The notes: generated by a model from the letters alone, not told the origin. 64,000 nucleotides of DNA from Agrostemma githago (GCA_958450325.1 OY288261.1:15303277-15367276), one strand, 5' to 3'; counted from the stretch's first letter, positions 23,472 through 34,560 are shown. Translations and numbers: made by a program.

Positions 23472-25936
23472 TGTAGACACCCGCATTTTGACTACCAAGT
23501 GTCTATGGCAGTTCCCAAAAATCACCCGATGATGATCAGACGCTAACATGTTTCTACGCGCTCGGATACGGGCTCAAATCCATTAATCGCTGGCTAACAC
23601 ACTTACAGAGTACAAATATCACAAAATCAACCTCGAATCCAGGCCCAGTGGATCATTCCGAGTCAAACAAGACTAATTTGGGCCAAAACCGACACCGGAA
23701 TTAAAACCGACTTTTCACGATTGGGTCAACCCCGGTCAAAGTCGTTTCTGAGACACACAAAACAGCCATACAAAAGTCCAAGTCAAACACAAAACCCATC
23801 AAGCAATCAAAGTCAAAGTCCAAAACAAAGGACCAATACACCCCGATTGGGCCACTCGATCGAGTGACCCACCCACTCGATCGAGTGGGCTTGTTTCAAG
23901 CCCGACGGTTGGCTTCACGGGCCACTCGACCGAGTTGACCCTATACTCGGTCGAGTAACCCTAAACCGGTGCCCTAGCCATGCCTATATAAGCAAGACCC
24001 CATGCACACTTTTACACAACTTTTACACCTCTTAAAAACCCTAATCTTACACATCTACAAAAAACCCTAATACACCCTAGAGCAACCATACACTACGTCT
24101 TTTACGAACCCTAGACAAACCCTAGGAAAATCGACACTAGCAAACCCTAAACCTAGTTTTAGGAATTCAACCCGAGCCACCACAACTTAGCCTCCATACA
24201 CCTCGAAGACTCTCGTGTTGTAACCGCGTTTACGAGCCTTATTCCGAGACAAGAACATGTAGGTTGAGGGTGACGAAACCTCTTTCTTTTTCTCTTCTCC
24301 TTTTTCTTTTTCTCGCGTCTTCATCATCGTCCTTTTTTCGTTTTTTTTTTATTTATTCATTGCATCATAATATCGGTAATATCGTTAGTATCAAAATATT
24401 AAAATACTCATTGATTTGTGTCGAGTAAGAAGGATATCGGGATAAGAAAACACGAACATCCAAGTGTACTGCGCACAGCGTTGACGGTCGCTTATCCCGG
24501 TACCCTGATTATTTGATTATTGAGATGAGTCAACTTAAGCAAGAATTCGTCATTATTTTTCATCGTTATCATCTTTAATATTGCATTTATCAAATTTTCT
24601 AAAATCAATTTTAATAAGGGTCGAAACCCGTTGACACGGATCCGACATCACAATCTCTAGGGATTTATCGATGTCGGAGAAGTCGAGGGAATCAAGTTCT
24701 TTTATTATTTAATCAAAGAGTCAATCTTTCTAAATCGCATTAAATCAACTTAGGGCAATTTTCGTTGATGCTAAATAATTGTCAAAACAATTCTTTAGAA
24801 TTATGACATTATTAACGCGGAGAAAATTTAATCACATCTCAATAATCAATTTAAAACGATTTTCGACACAAAACACGATTTTACAAACGAATCATAATTC
24901 GTACAGAGGGCACTCGACCGAGTGCCTAGCCCACTCGGTCGAGTGACACCTCAAAATCAAGTCAGAATGCTAATCACGATCACCACTCGATCGAGTCTCA
25001 CAGTGACTCGGTCGAGTGGCCATGTACTCGACCGAGTTGGTCAATAACTCGGCCGAGTACGGTCCACAATGCAAAACAGAATCGCTTTTTACAGGCCCAC
25101 TCGATCGAGTCCATCGACCACTCGATCGAGTAGCCTCATAACGACTAAAACGCAAGTCGTACATTATTCTATTTTTCAAACTCGATAGTATTTTACGATT
25201 TAGGTCAACATGCGTATAATTAATCACATGTATACTATCTTTTCAAATCGTGCATCCTCATATTTGCATCTTTTCGATTCAATTCAATATTTGCAAACCG
25301 TTATTACTCGTTATATCGTTATATCGTTACTAACGCGTTTTTTGTTTCTTTTGTCAATTTAATCATTATTCGTTTATTATACTAAATGAACCCGCATGCT
25401 AAAATACAACTTTGACGTTAATTTTAGTTGCATTAAATTGACTTAGAAACCCTTTCAATTCCATTCGCATGTTTAGGGAAAATAAATCTTTGCATATCAT
25501 TTTCCCGTTTTACTAGCACGCGTATTAGAAAGTCATTAGAGTTCTTAGTAGAGGCCGCTAAAGTGCGGGCGGGGTTGGGTGTCCTTTGTGGGCTTCCCAA
25601 CACGTACCCTCACCCCTTACTCAGAACCTCGGTTTCCGGATGCCCGAAACCGTTGGCGCACGAAAGTCATTCAATATACGATTAACCGCTCAAGTCGGCA
25701 TCTATATCGATATGCAAAGGGACGAGCCCGATAAACTCTGACATCGGAAATGGGCCGTATTTTGTATACGGCCCACTACGACATAGAGTGGGCTCGAACG
25801 GTTCCGAATAACCATAAAATTCGGTGGCGACTCCGCATAGACCTAAATTTCAATTCGATCCTTCTCATATGGAGATTCATTCGCCTACCCAAACCCGCGC
25901 GTGGCCGCGTCGGGGTGGACCTATGTCATGTCCACA
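23472..25936 (+). repeat. Solo LTR of family A (2465 bp) with TSD GGGAT
   Basis: Starts TGTAGACACCC and ends TGTCCACA; flanked by GGGAT at 23467-23471 and 25937-25941. No internal sequence lies on either side, so this is a solo LTR formed by LTR-LTR recombination after insertion into the leader of a related element. It is more diverged than the two LTRs of the host element. Confidence 0.93.
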
Positions 25937-26007
25937 GGGATGTACTTTCTATTCCGGGTTTTGGGCTTAGTTTCTGATTACGCGGTGTTCTTACAGACAG
26001 GCCACCC
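25937..26007 (+). other. Leader of family A element, part 2, with a possible splice acceptor
   Basis: Continues the leader after the solo LTR. GGTGTTCTTACAG, ending at 25996, looks like a plant 3' splice site 12 bases before the gag frame and 32 bases before its first ATG (26029). No donor could be assigned with confidence. Confidence 0.5.
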
Positions 26008-29000
26008 GTGACAAGACATCAACGCAAGATGGACGAGTTGAAAGAGGCCCTAACCAAGATCGAGACCCAACTGGCTGCCATCCAGGTTAACCAAGCGACT
26101 TTATCCACCCGCCTAAGCACCGTGGAGAAAACGGCCCCAGTTGAAGGAGCTGAGCCCACTGGGCCCATAGCCGAGTTGATCAGTGTTGTTCGTAGGCTCG
26201 AAGAGCAAGTCCACTTATTGACGAACAACTCGATCCACACCGAAAATGCTCGTACTTATTCACCTTTGAATGACGAGCTACCTGCCAACCTCAACTTAAC
26301 GGGAATTCCTATGTTTGAGGCTGCCGAAGACCCGGTCCACCACATCCGGGCTTTCAAGGACTTCATGGCAGTCAAAGGGGTGAAGTACACTATGTTTAAG
26401 CACTTATTCCCTTCCTCCTTGGAGAAGCATCCTAAGGCCTGGTTCTACAGGCTCGACCCCAAGAAATACAAGACTTGGGATGATGTGGCGACCGAATTTG
26501 CTCGGAACTATGCCGATAACACTGAAATCCAGACTACAATGCGTACTCTAGAAGTAATGGCCCAAGAGCCCAAAGAAGGGTTCACGAAATATTTGCAAAT
26601 ATGGCGGGCCGAGAGTGTAAAGTTGGTCGACAAGCCCGGCGAGAAGGCCCTAGTGGAAGCTTTCGTCAAAAACCTCCTCCCATCTTACCGGGTCCACCTC
26701 TGGTATGCTATCATCCCAAACTTTGTTGTCCTTACTGAAATGGGCACGAGAATCGAGGATGACTTGAGACTAGAGAGCCTGACTAAGGCCTCTACCAAGG
26801 GCTATCAAGGGGCTAGTTCATCCACAAACAAGCTCGTACCTGCAGCTGCAACTCGCAGCATCTTTGACGAGGTAAACCTGCTCGACACCTCGTCCAAAAA
26901 GAATATACCAAATCGGGTATTCACAGATATAGGGACTACCTATACTTATGCCTTGCAAAGGCTATCTTCAAAGGGCCTGATCCAACCGATAGGCCCAACC
27001 GCAGAGCCTCCAGTAGAGAAGAGGCCCAAAGCTTATAATGCCCAAGCTTACTGTCAGTATCACCGAGGTAACGGACATGATACTGAAAAATGTTGGAGAC
27101 TAAAGCATCTGATCCAAGATCTTATCGAGAGCGGGAAGATCCCGTTGCCCGGAGACAAACCGAGCAACAAAGAAAACCCGTTCAGTGCCCATGCAATATT
27201 CACAGGGGAGGTAATCGATTGTTCTCACCTCATTTCTCCTTTTATCCCACAAATCAATGGGATATGGTTCGATGAAGAGGACGACGTGTACCTAGCCAAA
27301 GGGGAAGTTGTCCCCATCACCCTTGAAGAGGTCCGAAAAGCCAAGTCCAAGGCCTTGGCCACCAACCACCTCGCCACTGCTGGACGCGCCACTCCAACAC
27401 CCGTCACTGAACCTGCCAGGACGGGATCTACCCTCGAAGAAACAAGCGATGACACGGCTCTGGTCCAACAAATAAAGAGGGTTCGGGCTGACTTAACTAT
27501 ATGGCAACTATTGGTTAGCTCACAAGCACTGACTAAGGCTCTTGATGAAATCAAGGTCGATTCACAAGCTACCCCTGCTGAAATGGTAGCTACTATCATG
27601 CCCTACCTTAAGGGCAAGTCCAAGAACGAAGGTCCACTCATAACCTTCGCCGAATCTGATCTGCCACCATTTGGGCCCAATCACAATCTGGCCCTATACA
27701 TCACGGTCATCTGCAAGGGTAAGTACCTCCCGATGACCCTTATCGACGATGGGTCAGCCGTGAACGTCCTACCTCTAAGGACTGCTAGGGCCCTCGGCAT
27801 CACTGATGCCAACTATCTCCCGACAGCGCAAACTATTCAGGCTTTCGACGGAAGCCCAAAACCAGTCGCCGGGGCCGTTAAATTGAAGATCATAACGGGC
27901 CCAATCGAAAAGGAGCTGGAATTTCAGGTGATAGATGTCACCTCATCATTCAACCTCTTGCTGGGAAGGCCTTGGATCCATGCAGTCAAGGCCGTATCCT
28001 CCACACTCCATCGAAAAGTCAAGATGCCACTTAAAAACGGTATCATTACATTAGAGGCGACCCTGATGACCGTGGCTAGCTATAATGCCACAAGCCGGGC
28101 CGAACCACGAGGATTTGATTTCGTGGGTATGATCAAAGAGGAATATCTCTTCAAGCCTTACTTCGGCCCTAGCATCGACACGATGCTACAAAATCTGGGT
28201 TACCTACCCGGAGCCACTTCAAGGTCGTACCTTCCGGCGGGGAAGGTTATCGAAGTCCTAGACAATGGAGAGTCCCGACTCGGATTGGGATATACTATAA
28301 GCTCGGAGAATGTGGGCCGGGCCGATGCAATCATGTTCGTCACTCCAGTCTTCGGAGCTATTCAAGTGGGCCTCTACCAACCCACCATCACATATCCCGA
28401 GACCAAAACGGCTCGGGAATGCAACTATATCCCTGATGATATATTCACCATAATCCAGGACGAGTCCGAGAAAGGTGGAAGCGACTCCGAGCCCATGCTG
28501 GGGCTCTTATTTAGGGAAGACAAGACCATCCCTGCTCCAAAGGACGATTTGGTCAACTTGATCCTCCGCAGCGATCGGTTCGACCCAACCAAGCTAATCA
28601 CCGAGGTCGGTGCCAACACCGAGACAAGGGCTTGGAGGAAGACCATAAAATGGACAGATAGTCAAGGACGGGTCTACAAGCTGACCACCGGCGTGGGAGA
28701 CTTGCCGGATACCGAGTCCGAGTCTGAGTCTGAGTCAGAGTCGGAGTCTGAGTCCGAGTCTAGAGGGTCTGGTGCTAGTGTCGAGTCTGTAATCCCTCTT
28801 CCCTTAGCCACTGAGGTCTCGGGGCCTGTCCCAAGACCTCTCCCTATCCCGCCACTGACCAATGATCAGATGGCAGCTCTATTTGAGCTTTTCTCAAAAT
28901 TTACTATCAATAATAATATCGAAAACCGTTCTGCTTACGACTTGTCTTATTTCCAAAATTTTCTCAATTTCAGAAATTTTATATGCAATGACATTGAGAA

Positions 29001-29013
29001 GCCCGACGAATAG
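26008..29013 (+). CDS. Gag-protease part of the family A polyprotein
   Basis: The frame is open from 25978. The given limit starts at GTG 26008, but the first ATG is 26029 (MDELKEALTKIETQL, a short coiled-coil-like start). Retrotransposon Gag core lies at about residues 90-260 (AWFYRLDP, EGFTKYLQIWRAE, LPSYRVHLWYA). A CCHC-like knuckle CQYHRGNGHDTEKCW lies near residue 350. A Tat-type protease region with TLIDDGSAVNVLPL is near residue 585, and the flap/second half ends LLLGRPWIHAV. A serine-glutamate run encoded by GAGTCT-type repeats (28720-28765) lies near the C-terminus. The frame ends at TAG 29011-29013, in frame with the RT segment that follows, so Gag-PR and RT were, or are by readthrough, one polyprotein. 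The protein would form particles and process the polyprotein. Confidence 0.9.
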   Translation: MTRHQRKMDELKEALTKIETQLAAIQVNQATLSTRLSTVEKTAPVEGAEPTGPIAELISVVRRLEEQVHLLTNNSIHTENARTYSPLNDELPANLNLTGIPMFEAAEDPVHHIRAFKDFMAVKGVKYTMFKHLFPSSLEKHPKAWFYRLDPKKYKTWDDVATEFARNYADNTEIQTTMRTLEVMAQEPKEGFTKYLQIWRAESVKLVDKPGEKALVEAFVKNLLPSYRVHLWYAIIPNFVVLTEMGTRIEDDLRLESLTKASTKGYQGASSSTNKLVPAAATRSIFDEVNLLDTSSKKNIPNRVFTDIGTTYTYALQRLSSKGLIQPIGPTAEPPVEKRPKAYNAQAYCQYHRGNGHDTEKCWRLKHLIQDLIESGKIPLPGDKPSNKENPFSAHAIFTGEVIDCSHLISPFIPQINGIWFDEEDDVYLAKGEVVPITLEEVRKAKSKALATNHLATAGRATPTPVTEPARTGSTLEETSDDTALVQQIKRVRADLTIWQLLVSSQALTKALDEIKVDSQATPAEMVATIMPYLKGKSKNEGPLITFAESDLPPFGPNHNLALYITVICKGKYLPMTLIDDGSAVNVLPLRTARALGITDANYLPTAQTIQAFDGSPKPVAGAVKLKIITGPIEKELEFQVIDVTSSFNLLLGRPWIHAVKAVSSTLHRKVKMPLKNGIITLEATLMTVASYNATSRAEPRGFDFVGMIKEEYLFKPYFGPSIDTMLQNLGYLPGATSRSYLPAGKVIEVLDNGESRLGLGYTISSENVGRADAIMFVTPVFGAIQVGLYQPTITYPETKTARECNYIPDDIFTIIQDESEKGGSDSEPMLGLLFREDKTIPAPKDDLVNLILRSDRFDPTKLITEVGANTETRAWRKTIKWTDSQGRVYKLTTGVGDLPDTESESESESESESESESRGSGASVESVIPLPLATEVSGPVPRPLPIPPLTNDQMAALFELFSKFTINNNIENRSAYDLSYFQNFLNFRNFICNDIEKPDE

Positions 29014-31422
29014 GTACCTCTACCTCCGCATCTAGTCGAGCATCTCGAGCAAAGGGAATCCCGAGATCCGGTAATTGAAGACACCGAATCCATCAACGTG
29101 GGAACCACTTTAGAGCCCCATATGCTTAAGCTGGGCCTATCTTTAAATCCAGAGGAGAGAAAACAATTCGCAGACCTCCTCCAAGAATTCAAAGATGTCT
29201 TTGCATGGTCCTACAAGGACATGCCGGGAATAGATCGAGAAATAGCAGAACACCGAATACCCATCAAAGATGGGTGCAAACCGGTAAAACAGAAGCTCAG
29301 AAGAATGAAGCCCGAATGGTCCCTCAAAGTCAAAGAGGAAGTAGACAAACAATTCAAAGCGGGCTTTATACAAGTGTCTGAATATCCAGATTGGGTTGCA
29401 AACATCGTACCGGTACCCAAGAAGGACGGCAAGGTGCGGGTATGCGTGGACTTTCGAGACCTAAACAAGGCCAGCCCAAAAGACGATTTTTCGTTACCAC
29501 ACATCGACATATTGGTGGATAATAGGGTCGACCATGCCCTTCTATCATTCATGGACGGGTATGCCGGATACAATAAGATCAAAATGGCAGAAGAGGATAT
29601 GGGTAAGACCACCTTCATTACACCATGGGGTACTTACTGCTACACTGTTATGCCATTTGGGCTCATCAATACTGGAGCCACTTATCAACGGACCGCCACC
29701 ACCTTATTACACGACATGATGCATAAGGAAGTGGAGGTCTATGTGGACGATATGATCGTTAAGTCTAAGGATCAAAGAGGCCACATTTCGGCCCTAAGAA
29801 AGTTCTTTATCCGGCTACGTAAGTACAACATGAGACTGAACCCACAAAAATGCATTTTTGGGGTAACGTCGGGCAAATTACTGGGCCATATCGTTAGCCA
29901 ACGCGGCATCGAGGTCGACCCAGCTAAAATCAAAACCATCACCGAGATGCAGCCACCCAAGACCGAAAAGGAAATAAGGGGGTTTCTCGGGAAGGTCCAA
30001 TACATCAGTCGGTTCATTTCAAAGCTAACCATGGTATGTGAACCCATTTTCAAGAAGCTGAAGATCAGGGAACGGGTGCTATGGGACGACAAATGTCAAG
30101 CAGCTTTCGACAAAATCAAGGAGATCATGTCTGCTCCGTTGGTACTAATGCCACCTCAACACGGTTTGCCTTTGTCGTTATACCTAACGATGACCGAGAC
30201 AGCCATGGGGACTATGCTGGCTCAGACAGTTGAATCAGAAGAACGGGCTATTTACTACATCAGTAAAAAGTTCCTCGAGTACGAATGCAAGTACACAATG
30301 CTCGAGAAAACGTGCCTAGCATTGGTTTGGGCCACTAAAAAGCTCCGACGTTACATGCTCAGTCACGAGGTACATGTTTTCTCCAAAATGGATCCTATCA
30401 AGTACTTATTCGAGAAGCCCATCCTCAACGGCAGGATGTCAAGATGGACTTTAATGTTATCTGAGTTCGACCTCAAGTTTGTACCATTAAAAGCCATCAA
30501 GGGCCGGGTAGTAGCCGAGTTCCTCGCTGACAGCCCGATATCCGAAGAAGGCCACACTGATACATGGGCCTTTCCTGATGAAGACATATTCCATACCGAT
30601 ACCGAGACATGGGATTTGTATTTTGACGGGGCATCCAACTTCCGAGGATTTCGGGTCGGAATTTTGTTAATCTCACCCCGAGGGGAACACACACCCTTAT
30701 CCATCAAGTTGGACTTCGACGTGACCAACAACGCAGCCAAATACAAAGCATGCATTCACGGGTTGCAAGCCGCCGCTGATTTAGGGGTAACAAACCTCCG
30801 GGTCCACAGTGATTCATCGCTGGTCATCAATCAAGCACTTCAAAAATGGAAAACTCGGAACGCCAATCTCGTGGCTTACCAAGCACGGGTACGGGTTCTA
30901 GAGAAACAATTCCAGAAGGTGGAATATATCTACCTGCCTCGGGAAGAGAATCAGTTCGCAGATGCACTCTCCAAATTAGCATCTTTACTGAACATCCCGG
31001 ATCACCTGACCAGCATGCCAATCTGTGTTGAAAGGCGGTCCGAGCCAGAATACATCCATGCCATTCAAGATATCGAGATAACTGACCCAGAACCTTGGTA
31101 CCAAGTCGTCTTAACCTACCTGACAACGGGAGAATATCCCCCGGAAGCTGAAAATTGGGGCAAAAAGGCCTTGCGAAGATTGGCGACCCAATTTGTTCGT
31201 ACTGATGACGGGCAATTGTACAAAAAGACGGCACATGGGGCTCTCCTCCTATGCATCGACAAAATACAGGCCGAAAAGGTCATGGCCAAGGTCCACGACG
31301 GCGAAAACGGTCCGCATATGAACGCCCATATGCAATCCCGCAAAATCATGAGGCTCGGGTATTACTGGAGCACCATGGAAACAGACTGCCAGTTATATGT
31401 CAAGCACTGCCATAACTGTTAG
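29014..31422 (+). CDS. Reverse transcriptase - RNase H - archaeal-type RNase H part of the family A polyprotein
   Basis: Same frame as gag-PR. The first ATG is 29098. RT motifs: VRVCVDFRDLNKASPKDDF, VMPFGLINTGATYQR, and the YVDDMI active site near 29740. LGHIVSQRGIEVDP and the connection domain follow. The first RNase H is poorly conserved (SLYLTMTETAMG where an aspartate is usual). The second, Tat-specific archaeal-type RNase H starts LYFDGASNFRGF near 30615, has HSDSSLVINQAL and ends NQFADALSKLA, but its NNAAKYKA segment has lysine where the catalytic glutamate is expected. The H2C2 zinc region of integrase (HDGENGPHMNAH, CHNC) precedes TAG 31420-31422. The enzymes would copy element RNA into DNA. 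The copy looks recent but impaired in RNase H. Confidence 0.9.
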   Translation, partial: VPLPPHLVEHLEQRESRDPVIEDTESINVGTTLEPHMLKLGLSLNPEERKQFADLLQEFKDVFAWSYKDMPGIDREIAEHRIPIKDGCKPVKQKLRRMKPEWSLKVKEEVDKQFKAGFIQVSEYPDWVANIVPVPKKDGKVRVCVDFRDLNKASPKDDFSLPHIDILVDNRVDHALLSFMDGYAGYNKIKMAEEDMGKTTFITPWGTYCYTVMPFGLINTGATYQRTATTLLHDMMHKEVEVYVDDMIVKSKDQRGHISALRKFFIRLRKYNMRLNPQKCIFGVTSGKLLGHIVSQRGIEVDPAKIKTITEMQPPKTEKEIRGFLGKVQYISRFISKLTMVCEPIFKKLKIRERVLWDDKCQAAFDKIKEIMSAPLVLMPPQHGLPLSLYLTMTETAMGTMLAQTVESEERAIYYISKKFLEYECKYTMLEKTCLALVWATKKLRRYMLSHEVHVFSKMDPIKYLFEKPILNGRMSRWTLMLSEFDLKFVPLKAIKGRVVAEFLADSPISEEGHTDTWAFPDEDIFHTDTETWDLYFDGASNFRGFRVGILLISPRGEHTPLSIKLDFDVTNNAAKYKACIHGLQAAADLGVTNLRVHSDSSLVINQALQKWKTRNANLVAYQARVRVLEKQFQKVEYIYLPREENQFADALSKLASLLNIPDHLTSMPICVERRSEPEYIHAIQDIEITDPEPWYQVVLTYLTTGEYPPEAENWGKKALRRLATQFVRTDDGQLYKKTAHGALLLCIDKIQAEKVMAKVHDGENGPHMNAHMQSRKIMRLGYYWSTMETDCQLYVKHCHNC

Positions 31423-32346
31423 ATCTTCGGCAATGTACAGCATATGCCGTCTTCCCTATTATATACCATGACATCACCATGGCCATTTTCGACATGGGGT
31501 ATTGACATAATAGGAAAGGTGCATCCTTCCGGGACGGGAGGTCATTGCTTCATTTTAGTGGCCATCGACTACTTCACCAAATGGGTTGAAGCCGAGTCAT
31601 ACCGTGTCTTGAACGCCAAGCACGTGGCCAAATTTATCCAAAATAAGATCATATGCCGATACGGGATCCCTCACGAATTCATCAGTGATCACGGGACCCA
31701 CTTTCAAGCTGAAACCACGGCATTGCTGACAAAATACAAAATTCAGAGGCATACATCTTCACCCTACCGACCTCAAACAAATGGAGCGGTAGAAGCGGCC
31801 AATAAAACAATTGTCACCATACTTAAAAAGATGGCTGAGAATTATCGGGACTGGCCCGACAAAATACCCTTTGCCTTATGGGGGTATCGAACATCAATTC
31901 GCACCGCGACCAGAGCAACTCCATATTACCTGACATATGGAATGGAAGCAGTCCAACCAGTCGAGCTAGAGGTGCCATCTCTCAGGATTTTACTTGAAAG
32001 CCAAGTACCTGAAGCAGATTGGGTTCAAGCCCGATACGACTCGCTAGTCCTTTTAGACGAACGGCGATCCCGGGCTCTCAATAATATTCAAGTATATCAA
32101 AAGAGAATCCAACGGGCTTTCAACAAAAGGGTTAGGCCCAGGAACATTAAAGAAGGGGATTTGGTCCTAAAATCGGTTCGTGCCTTACTACCGGTTGACC
32201 AAAGAGGGAAATTTAAACCCAATTGGGTTGGGCCATACTTAGTCAAGAAGGTCCTATCAGGAGGAGCGGTGATGCTGACAGACTTGGACGGGAACGAGTT
32301 CGTCAACCCGACCAACTTGGACCAGCTGAAGCGCTATTACCCATAA
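31423..32346 (+). CDS. Integrase part of the family A polyprotein
   Basis: Continues in the same frame after TAG 31420-31422; the first ATG is 31444. The catalytic core shows FSTWGIDIIG and VAIDYFTKWVEAE (first aspartate), FISDHGTHFQ (second) and YRPQTNGAVEAANKT (glutamate), so the DDE triad is present. The C-terminal part (PNWVGPYLVKKVLSGGAVML) is GPY/F-like; there is no chromodomain, as expected for Tat elements. It ends at TAA 32344-32346. It would insert the cDNA, producing the 5-bp duplications seen around family A copies. If the TAG is not read through, the zinc finger is separated from the core. Confidence 0.9.
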   Translation: MFGNVQHMPSSLLYTMTSPWPFSTWGIDIIGKVHPSGTGGHCFILVAIDYFTKWVEAESYRVLNAKHVAKFIQNKIICRYGIPHEFISDHGTHFQAETTALLTKYKIQRHTSSPYRPQTNGAVEAANKTIVTILKKMAENYRDWPDKIPFALWGYRTSIRTATRATPYYLTYGMEAVQPVELEVPSLRILLESQVPEADWVQARYDSLVLLDERRSRALNNIQVYQKRIQRAFNKRVRPRNIKEGDLVLKSVRALLPVDQRGKFKPNWVGPYLVKKVLSGGAVMLTDLDGNEFVNPTNLDQLKRYYP

Positions 32347-32745
32347 ACCCCTATCTCAATGTCATTTGCAAAAGTTTATAAAAATTTGCCTTTTTATAAA
32401 TTTTCAAAATTTTAGACAAGTCAATGAGTTAGAATTAATTATTCTACCGTCGCAAATCTCGAATTAATAATCTTGATGTATTTTAAAATTGCAAAAAAAA
32501 AAATCAAATCAAATCAATCAAGTTTCGAACTACGTTTGGTTTGATTCCGCTAATTGTGGATACGTAGGCAACCCCTCAAAAGGGTACAACCACTGCAATA
32601 ACGAAAAGACGGGAACGGTATTCAATAATATGTCTTTTATTAATATCTCGATAAACTCGAGAATTAAAAAAAACGCCAAAACGGCAAAATACAAAAAAAT
32701 CACACCAAAAAATAATAGTAATACTCAAATAATAAAATAAGGGGA
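32347..32745. other. Spacer between integrase and the convergent antisense gene
   Basis: AT-rich non-coding stretch into which both convergent genes end. It presumably carries 3' ends for the two transcripts; no specific signal was assigned. Confidence 0.6.
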
Positions 32746-34560
32746 CTAATATCCGGGCATCTTCCCCTTTCCCTTGTCCTTCGGGTCGCGTGGAGCCTGA
32801 GGTCGCCGAGGTGGGGATGAGCGTTCCCTAATCACAAGGGGAACCTCTTTAGCACGAACCCGCTTCTTTGACGACGGGTCTTCAATCACAGTCTTCGGCC
32901 CAAGTCGGGCTCGCACATGCTCGGGTAGCCTATCCCATGGGCCAAGTCGGTCCTGCACGGCTAGTCTGGGGCCCAGTCTCCTCTCTAAGTCCCTCTGGGG
33001 GCGCACTTTCCCCCAAGCACCTTTAGCACTAGACCCTCCAGCTTGAGTCTTACTCTTCTTCTTCTTCTGTCCTGACATTAGACGAACTAAGGTAGCCGGG
33101 GTGTCTCCCTCATCAAAGAACCCTCTGTTGTCTTTAGCTTGCTCCCTTCTCAGCAGGTCAAAGGCTTCATCAACCTTCAAAGCAGCTCGGGCCTTGGCAT
33201 CACCTGCTTTGGTCCACTTCACATATGAGTCTGAAACCCAAATCGAATGGCGAGATTTGGAAACGGGTCAGGTGTGCCGGGTGTACCATCTTTGCATCCA
33301 CGTATCGCACATCACATCAGTCAGTTGGGTAGGGTCACTCACAAGTCACAACTGCTTCAACTTCTGGTATCCGTTGAGCCCGTCCATACTGCCTTAGTAT
33401 GTGATCCGAGTAGAGATGAATCGTTTGCCTGAAGGATAAGATTACTTGGTAACGAGCTCTGTCCCGTGGATCCAAGCCGGTCCAAGCATAGATGGGCCAC
33501 CACGGCACTACCCATCGAATTAGCCGCCCACCATGGATTGATAGCACCTCGTCCCAATATTTCTGACTGATTTGGCGAGAAAAATCAATGGCCCGTCTCC
33601 TCGTCATCAGCTGGTTATGGCGGTAATTGCTAGCATCAAGGGGAGGATATATCACCGATAGCCTCTCATATAGCCAAATCTGAAAAAGGAAACAAAAACG
33701 TGAGTTTCCAAGACGAAATAGGCATCCGCCTAAGGGCACTCGATCGAGTGCCAAGGTGACTCGATCGAGTGGCACCTCTGACGCAGAACAGGGGGCTTTT
33801 TACGAAGGCACTCGATCGAGTGCCAGGGTGACTCGATCGAGTGCCCACTGCAGTAGCCAAATTCTCGAGAAAATTCAAAAAATCTAGAAATCAAAAAAAT
33901 AAAAATCCGACATACTTGCAGCAAACGGGTGCTTCCGGTGAGACGAACGGACGAATCCCTCTTGCGATTGTCCAAGCCTTGGATTATTTCACCCGTGATT
34001 AGCCAAGCCGGGCTATGCTTCGTCTCCATTAAATCAACCACGGTTAATAGACGGATATGACCCATACAAGACAATAAATCCATATGACCCTCAAAGGCGT
34101 ATACATGGAGCATGCAAAAAGAAAAGGCCCTGCGGCTATGAATTGATCTCACCCGGACATCATGTGGGTTCATAAACTTTTCGGCCAAATCAATTAAGGA
34201 GACCGTGTTGTCATCCTGGGTCATTCGAGATACCTCATTATGGGAGAGGCCCAAAAACTCTCGAAGCTTCCTCCTCAAGTCATAAACTGAATACGGGACG
34301 GCAGGTCGAAGCATTGGATTCCATCCTCCTATAGCTGCGATCTCCTCAGGTAAAGGGCAGACTTCGCCCCGAGGAAAGGCAAAGACATGATATATGTCGT
34401 CCCAGTAAGCCAAGCAAGCATCTAAGAAATAACGATCAACCACCATCTGACGGAACGGGTACAGCTGAGTTATACCCGTCTGGTTCAAAACCACCCTATC
34501 AGCATCCCTAAATTGTCGGGACCGCGCCTGCAACATGGCGCTCAACCTGTCGATTCCCAT
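32746..34560 (-). CDS. Antisense three-exon gene for a DUF7745 / plant-mobile-domain-like protein
   Basis: Exon 1 is 34560-33916 (215 codons), exon 2 is 33679-33343 and exon 3 is 33230-32746. Intron 1 (33680-33915) starts GTATGT and ends TTTTTCAG. Intron 2 (33231-33342) starts GTGAGT and ends GGTTTCAG. Phases are 0 and 1, both keep the frame, and the product is about 488 residues. Exon 1 shows DDIYHVFAFPRGEVCPLPEE, the hallmark of the plant-mobile-domain family. Across the first junction the text resembles the family's LQxWLYERL block. Exon 2 ends with DHILRQYGRAQRIPE, also typical. Exon 3 is basic and low-complexity, with KKKKSK and KKRVRAK patches that may direct nuclear import. The family includes host silencing-related proteins (MAIN/MAIL1) and many TE-borne members. 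Intron 1 contains four CTCGATCGAGTG dyads. Function in the element is unknown; expression or silencing control is an inference. Confidence 0.8.
33737..33843. repeat. CACTCGATCGAGTG dyads inside intron 1 of the antisense gene
   Basis: Four perfect or near-perfect dyads in two pairs, the same motif as in the LTR arrays but located in an intron. Confidence 0.9.
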
